Below the pieces are notes generated by a model that saw only the letters and a list, made by a program, of their open reading frames with translations, was not told the origin of the DNA and made no database searches. A program made the translations under genes and the position numbers. This document shows positions 6,445 through 8,434 of a stretch of 8,434 nt of DNA, one piece after another. The stretch lies in the NCBI GenBank assembly GCA_004525275.1, contig SPCO01000052.1, forward strand, positions 1 through 8,434, written 5' to 3'. Each line of letters begins with the position of its first letter. The stretch's first letter is position 1. The stretch comes from Thermomicrobiales bacterium. GTDB taxonomy: Bacteria; Chloroflexota; Limnocylindria; Limnocylindrales; CSP1-4.

Positions 6445-6951
6445 ATGCGGATCTACGAGGGCAGCGCGCGCCAGGATTTTGAGGAAGTCTTCCGCTCGAT
6501 CGGCGCGTTCCTCGATCAACGCGGGATGCGTGACGTGCTCCTGCTCGAAGCGCCCGACGGGTTCATCGTCCAGGGCCTCGCCATCTCGGGAACGTCGACT
6601 GGGACTTGGTCGGAGACGATGGGCACGGCGAACAAGGAGACGCTGACCTTCCTCGACGATGACATCGCCCGATTCATGGAGGAAGCGTCCGCGCGCCGCG
6701 GCGCTCCGGTCGCCGCGCCGGCCAGCCCGGCCGGTCACTACGAGGCCGCGTTCCGAGTCCTCGGGCGGTACATGGATGACCAGAAGCCGCGCGACGTGTT
6801 CTTCTTCGAGCAGGAGGGCGCGTTCGTGCTCCGCCTGCTCATGGGCGGGCAGGCCGGCAACAAACACGTGCTGGCGGAATTCACAAAGGACGACATCGCG
6901 GAGATGGTCGCGCGAGGACCGAGCCTTCGACACTCTGAGGTCAAGGAGTGA
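6445..6951 (+). CDS. Unrecognised 168-residue protein with two copies of one domain
   Basis: I do not recognise this family. The soluble, acidic-looking product contains two related segments. Residues 11-82 run DFEEVFRSIGAFLDQ, RDVLLLE, GFIVQGLAI, then FLDDDIARFMEEA. Residues 98-157 run HYEAAFRVLGRYMDD, RDVFFFE, AFVLRLLMG, then FTKDDIAEMVARG. The first 37 aligned positions share about 11 identities, and the closing DDIA motif is identical. An Ala/Pro-rich linker (about 84-97) joins the copies. Copy 1 has ~12 extra residues rich in Ser/Thr/Gly. Each copy looks alpha-beta-beta-alpha. No signal peptide, membrane span or catalytic motif is seen. It may have its own promoter after psuG; the next gene is a small membrane protein 55 bp downstream. 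The two-copy layout would suit a self-contained pseudo-dimer, but any function would be a guess. Confidence 0.85.
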   Translation: MRIYEGSARQDFEEVFRSIGAFLDQRGMRDVLLLEAPDGFIVQGLAISGTSTGTWSETMGTANKETLTFLDDDIARFMEEASARRGAPVAAPASPAGHYEAAFRVLGRYMDDQKPRDVFFFEQEGAFVLRLLMGGQAGNKHVLAEFTKDDIAEMVARGPSLRHSEVKE

Positions 6952-6969
6952 GCCGTTTCCGCGACCGCG

Positions 6970-6975
6970 TATCAT
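6970..6975 (+). promoter_or_regulatory. Possible -10 element for the small membrane protein gene
   Basis: TATCAT matches TATAAT at 5 of 6 positions and would start transcription near 6982, giving a leader of about 25 nt. No -35 is recognisable. Read-through from the preceding gene is equally possible. Confidence 0.3.
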
Positions 6976-6993
6976 GGAGCCAACAGTCGAATC

Positions 6994-7000
6994 AGGAGGT
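6994..7000 (+). promoter_or_regulatory. Strong ribosome binding site AGGAGGT of the 51-residue protein
   Basis: AGGAGGT lies 6 nt before the ATG at 7007. It is the best Shine-Dalgarno match in the window and is the main reason to accept the short gene. Confidence 0.75.
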
Positions 7001-7006
7001 CCATCC

Positions 7007-7162
7007 ATGAAAGCCCTCAAGACCGTAGCGGTCGCCCTGGGGATCACCCTCGCGGCCTTGATCGTCATCCCGCTGGCCGTCCTTGCCGGCCTGTTCATCT
7101 GGCTCAAGGTGACCGAAGAGGACGACGAAGAGCTGCTCGAGCTCGATCAGGAAAGCGCCTGA
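7007..7162 (+). CDS. Small single-span membrane protein, 51 residues, function unknown
   Basis: A short N-terminus with two lysines (MKALK) precedes one hydrophobic helix of about 25 residues (7-33, Ala/Leu/Ile/Val-rich, with one central Pro22). A short cytoplasmic-type tail follows that is almost all acid (EEDDEELLELDQES). Lysines on both flanks leave the topology uncertain: the segment could be an anchored peptide or an uncleaved signal-like helix, and no lipobox Cys is present. The strong ribosome binding site, a clear stop, and the charge pattern support a real gene. It lies 55 bp after the duplicated-domain gene and 68 bp before the transporter. I do not recognise a family. Confidence 0.75.
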   Translation: MKALKTVAVALGITLAALIVIPLAVLAGLFIWLKVTEEDDEELLELDQESA

Positions 7163-7193
7163 TCGGTACCGACACCGGGACCAGACCGAACGA

Positions 7194-7218
7194 GACGCCC
7201 GCCGAACCGGCGGGCGTC
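7194..7218 (+). other. Perfect 11-bp GC-rich hairpin just before the transporter gene
   Basis: GACGCCCGCCG (7194-7204) pairs perfectly with its complement at 7208-7218 around the 3-nt centre AAC. It starts 31 bp after the small protein's stop and ends 12 bp before the transporter's GTG. No T-run follows, so it is at best an atypical terminator or attenuator. Such a stem would also hamper ribosome loading if the transporter is translated from a longer mRNA. Confidence 0.6.
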
Positions 7219-7230
7219 GAACTGTCCGAC

Positions 7231-8187
7231 GTGCTGCAGACGACAAGGCCGAGCGATTCGACCGCCCGCGAGCGGCGCCTGGCCGAACTCGCGGTCGTGG
7301 TCGTCATGGTCTTCTGGGCGGGGAACTTCATCGTTGTCAAGGGCGCGATCGCCATCCTGCCGCCGGTCGGGTTCACGTTCCTCCGGTACGTCGTCGCCGC
7401 CCTCAGCCTGATCATCCTGCTACGTTGGCGCGAGGGCCGGTTCAGCGTGCCCCGCGGCGATGTCGCCAAGATCCTCATGCTCGGGATGGTCGGGTTCGGG
7501 TTCTACCAGGTGCTCTGGACGGTGGCCCTGCAGACCGTTCCAGCGGGCGATTCGGCGCTCCTGATCGCCGCCACGCCGGTCATGACCGCCCTCCTGGCGA
7601 TGGCTATCGGGGCCGACACTCCGAATGCGATCAAGTTGATCGGCGCCTTCGTCTCGTTCACCGGGGTCGGACTCGTGATCGCGGCTGGGCAGGGCCTGAC
7701 GCTTGGAGCCTCGATCGGCGGCGATCTGCTGACCCTTGGGGCAGCCGCATGCTGGGCGATCTACACGGTCTTTGGCGCCCGGATCCTGCGCCGCCACTCG
7801 CCGCTCGTGACGACGACCTGGGCGATCGTGGCTGGCACGTTGTTCATGGCGCCCATCGGGATCGGGCAACTTGCCACATCGGATCTGTCGGGGTTCGGGT
7901 TGCCCGTCATCCTCGCGATCATCTATTCGGGAATCCTGGCGGCCGGGTTTGCCAATGTCATCGTATTTCACGGCGTGAAATTGCTGGGGCCGACGCGAAT
8001 CACGGCGTTCCAGTTTCTCGTCCCGGCACTGGCCGTCGTGATGGCCGCGGTCTTCCTGGCCGAGCCCATCCGGCCGATCCAGGTCGTCGGCGGCGCGGTC
8101 ATCCTGGTCGGCGTCGCGCTGCTCCGGCGTGGCGCCTGGCCAAGTGGGGGACGTGTCCGCCGGGTCATCGGCGGGTTGGCGCGTTGA
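7231..8187 (+). CDS. EamA/DMT-family inner-membrane transporter, ten spans
   Basis: Ten hydrophobic segments are visible at about 18-38, 46-66, 79-99, 105-127, 134-152, 163-182, 192-214, 224-245, 255-277 and 283-299. They form the two EamA repeats. Typical marks are FWAGNFIVVK (28-37) and FLRYVVAAL (50-58) in the first repeat; GDLLTLGAAACWAIYTV (164-180) and PALAVVMAAVFLAEPI (265-280) in the second. The 318-residue length is normal, and the Arg-rich tail is presumably cytoplasmic. Members carry amino acids, nucleotides or other metabolites, mostly out of the cell; the substrate cannot be read from sequence. The GTG start at 7231 is uncertain: it has no ribosome binding site, a hairpin sits just before it, and the frame is open further upstream, but no ATG, GTG or TTG lies between 7141 and 7231. 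Its stop overlaps the next gene by 4 bp. Confidence 0.88.
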   Translation: MLQTTRPSDSTARERRLAELAVVVVMVFWAGNFIVVKGAIAILPPVGFTFLRYVVAALSLIILLRWREGRFSVPRGDVAKILMLGMVGFGFYQVLWTVALQTVPAGDSALLIAATPVMTALLAMAIGADTPNAIKLIGAFVSFTGVGLVIAAGQGLTLGASIGGDLLTLGAAACWAIYTVFGARILRRHSPLVTTTWAIVAGTLFMAPIGIGQLATSDLSGFGLPVILAIIYSGILAAGFANVIVFHGVKLLGPTRITAFQFLVPALAVVMAAVFLAEPIRPIQVVGGAVILVGVALLRRGAWPSGGRVRRVIGGLAR

Positions 8188-8434
8188 TCACGCCGGGTGG
8201 GTCGGCACCGGCCGTCCCGCCGCTCCTCCCGGGGGAGCCGCCGCTGGCCATCCTCATGGACTACGACGGGACGATCGCCCAGACCGATGTCTCCGACACC
8301 GTCATGGCCGAGCACATTCCTGGCGACTGGGAGGCGGTGGTCGCCGCCTATGACGCGGGTCTGTCCGGCTCGCGCCGGCTCACGGAGTTCGAGATCGGGC
8401 TCGTGGATGTTCCGGTGGCCGACCTGTTGGCGAC
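8184..8434 (+). CDS. HAD-superfamily phosphatase, MtnX/phosphoserine-phosphatase-like (3' end missing)
   Basis: Only the first 83 residues lie in the window. HAD motif I is LMDYDGTIAQTD (24-35): Asp26 is the predicted nucleophile and Asp28 the general acid. The following VSDTVM and the cap-side stretch W...YDAGLSGSRRLTEFEIGL (49-73) resemble the phosphoserine-phosphatase branch, especially MtnX-type enzymes of methionine salvage (my recollection of that family's W...G.IGSRE pattern). The substrate is therefore open. The chosen start is TTG 8184, sharing TTGA with the transporter stop, consistent with coupled translation. ATG 8256 lies inside motif I and would remove the strand before the nucleophile, so it is unlikely. 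A Pro/Gly-rich leader of ~20 residues precedes the fold. Confidence 0.8.
   Translation, partial: MITPGGSAPAVPPLLPGEPPLAILMDYDGTIAQTDVSDTVMAEHIPGDWEAVVAAYDAGLSGSRRLTEFEIGLVDVPVADLLA

Noticed and set aside
7231..8187. EamA transporter as a pseudouridine importer for psuKG
   Set aside because: Known pseudouridine importers belong to other families, two unrelated genes and probable promoters intervene, and nothing in the sequence points to this substrate.

Overview
This is a high-GC bacterial window built from two divergent gene blocks that meet at about 4399-4437. No RNA gene, mobile element, CRISPR array or phage gene is visible. GC-rich coding, GTG/TTG starts, probable leaderless starts and a phosphoglucose isomerase of the transaldolase-fusion type suggest a Chloroflexota-like (or, less likely, actinobacterial) chromosome. 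This placement is an inference from gene style, not from a marker gene.

The left block, on the minus strand, reads tkt (transketolase) - rpiB (ribose-5-phosphate isomerase B) - pgi (phosphoglucose isomerase, running off the left edge). It is a sugar-phosphate / pentose-phosphate operon. Between tkt and rpiB lie 268 bases without a gene. They hold a four-unit tandem repeat of about 29 bp carrying GC-rich dyads, a separate 13-bp perfect palindrome, and a possible -10 element directly in front of rpiB.

The right block, on the plus strand, starts with a PfkB-family kinase overlapping by 4 bp a clear pseudouridine-5'-phosphate glycosidase (psuG). Together they make a psuK-psuG pseudouridine-degradation pair that yields uracil and ribose 5-phosphate. 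Ribose 5-phosphate is the substrate of RpiB and a substrate of transketolase, so the two divergent blocks can be read as one metabolic unit: pseudouridine to ribose 5-phosphate to fructose 6-phosphate to glucose 6-phosphate. Each divergent start codon sits exactly 7 nt behind a -10-like hexamer, as expected for leaderless transcripts.

Downstream of psuG are an unrecognised 168-residue protein with an internal domain duplication, a 51-residue single-span membrane protein with a near-perfect ribosome binding site, a ten-span EamA/DMT-family transporter, and the start of a HAD-family phosphatase that overlaps the transporter and runs off the right edge. These last genes have no evident link to pseudouridine metabolism. 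I saw no wholly new system. The least explained items are the repeat array, the duplicated-domain protein and the small membrane protein.
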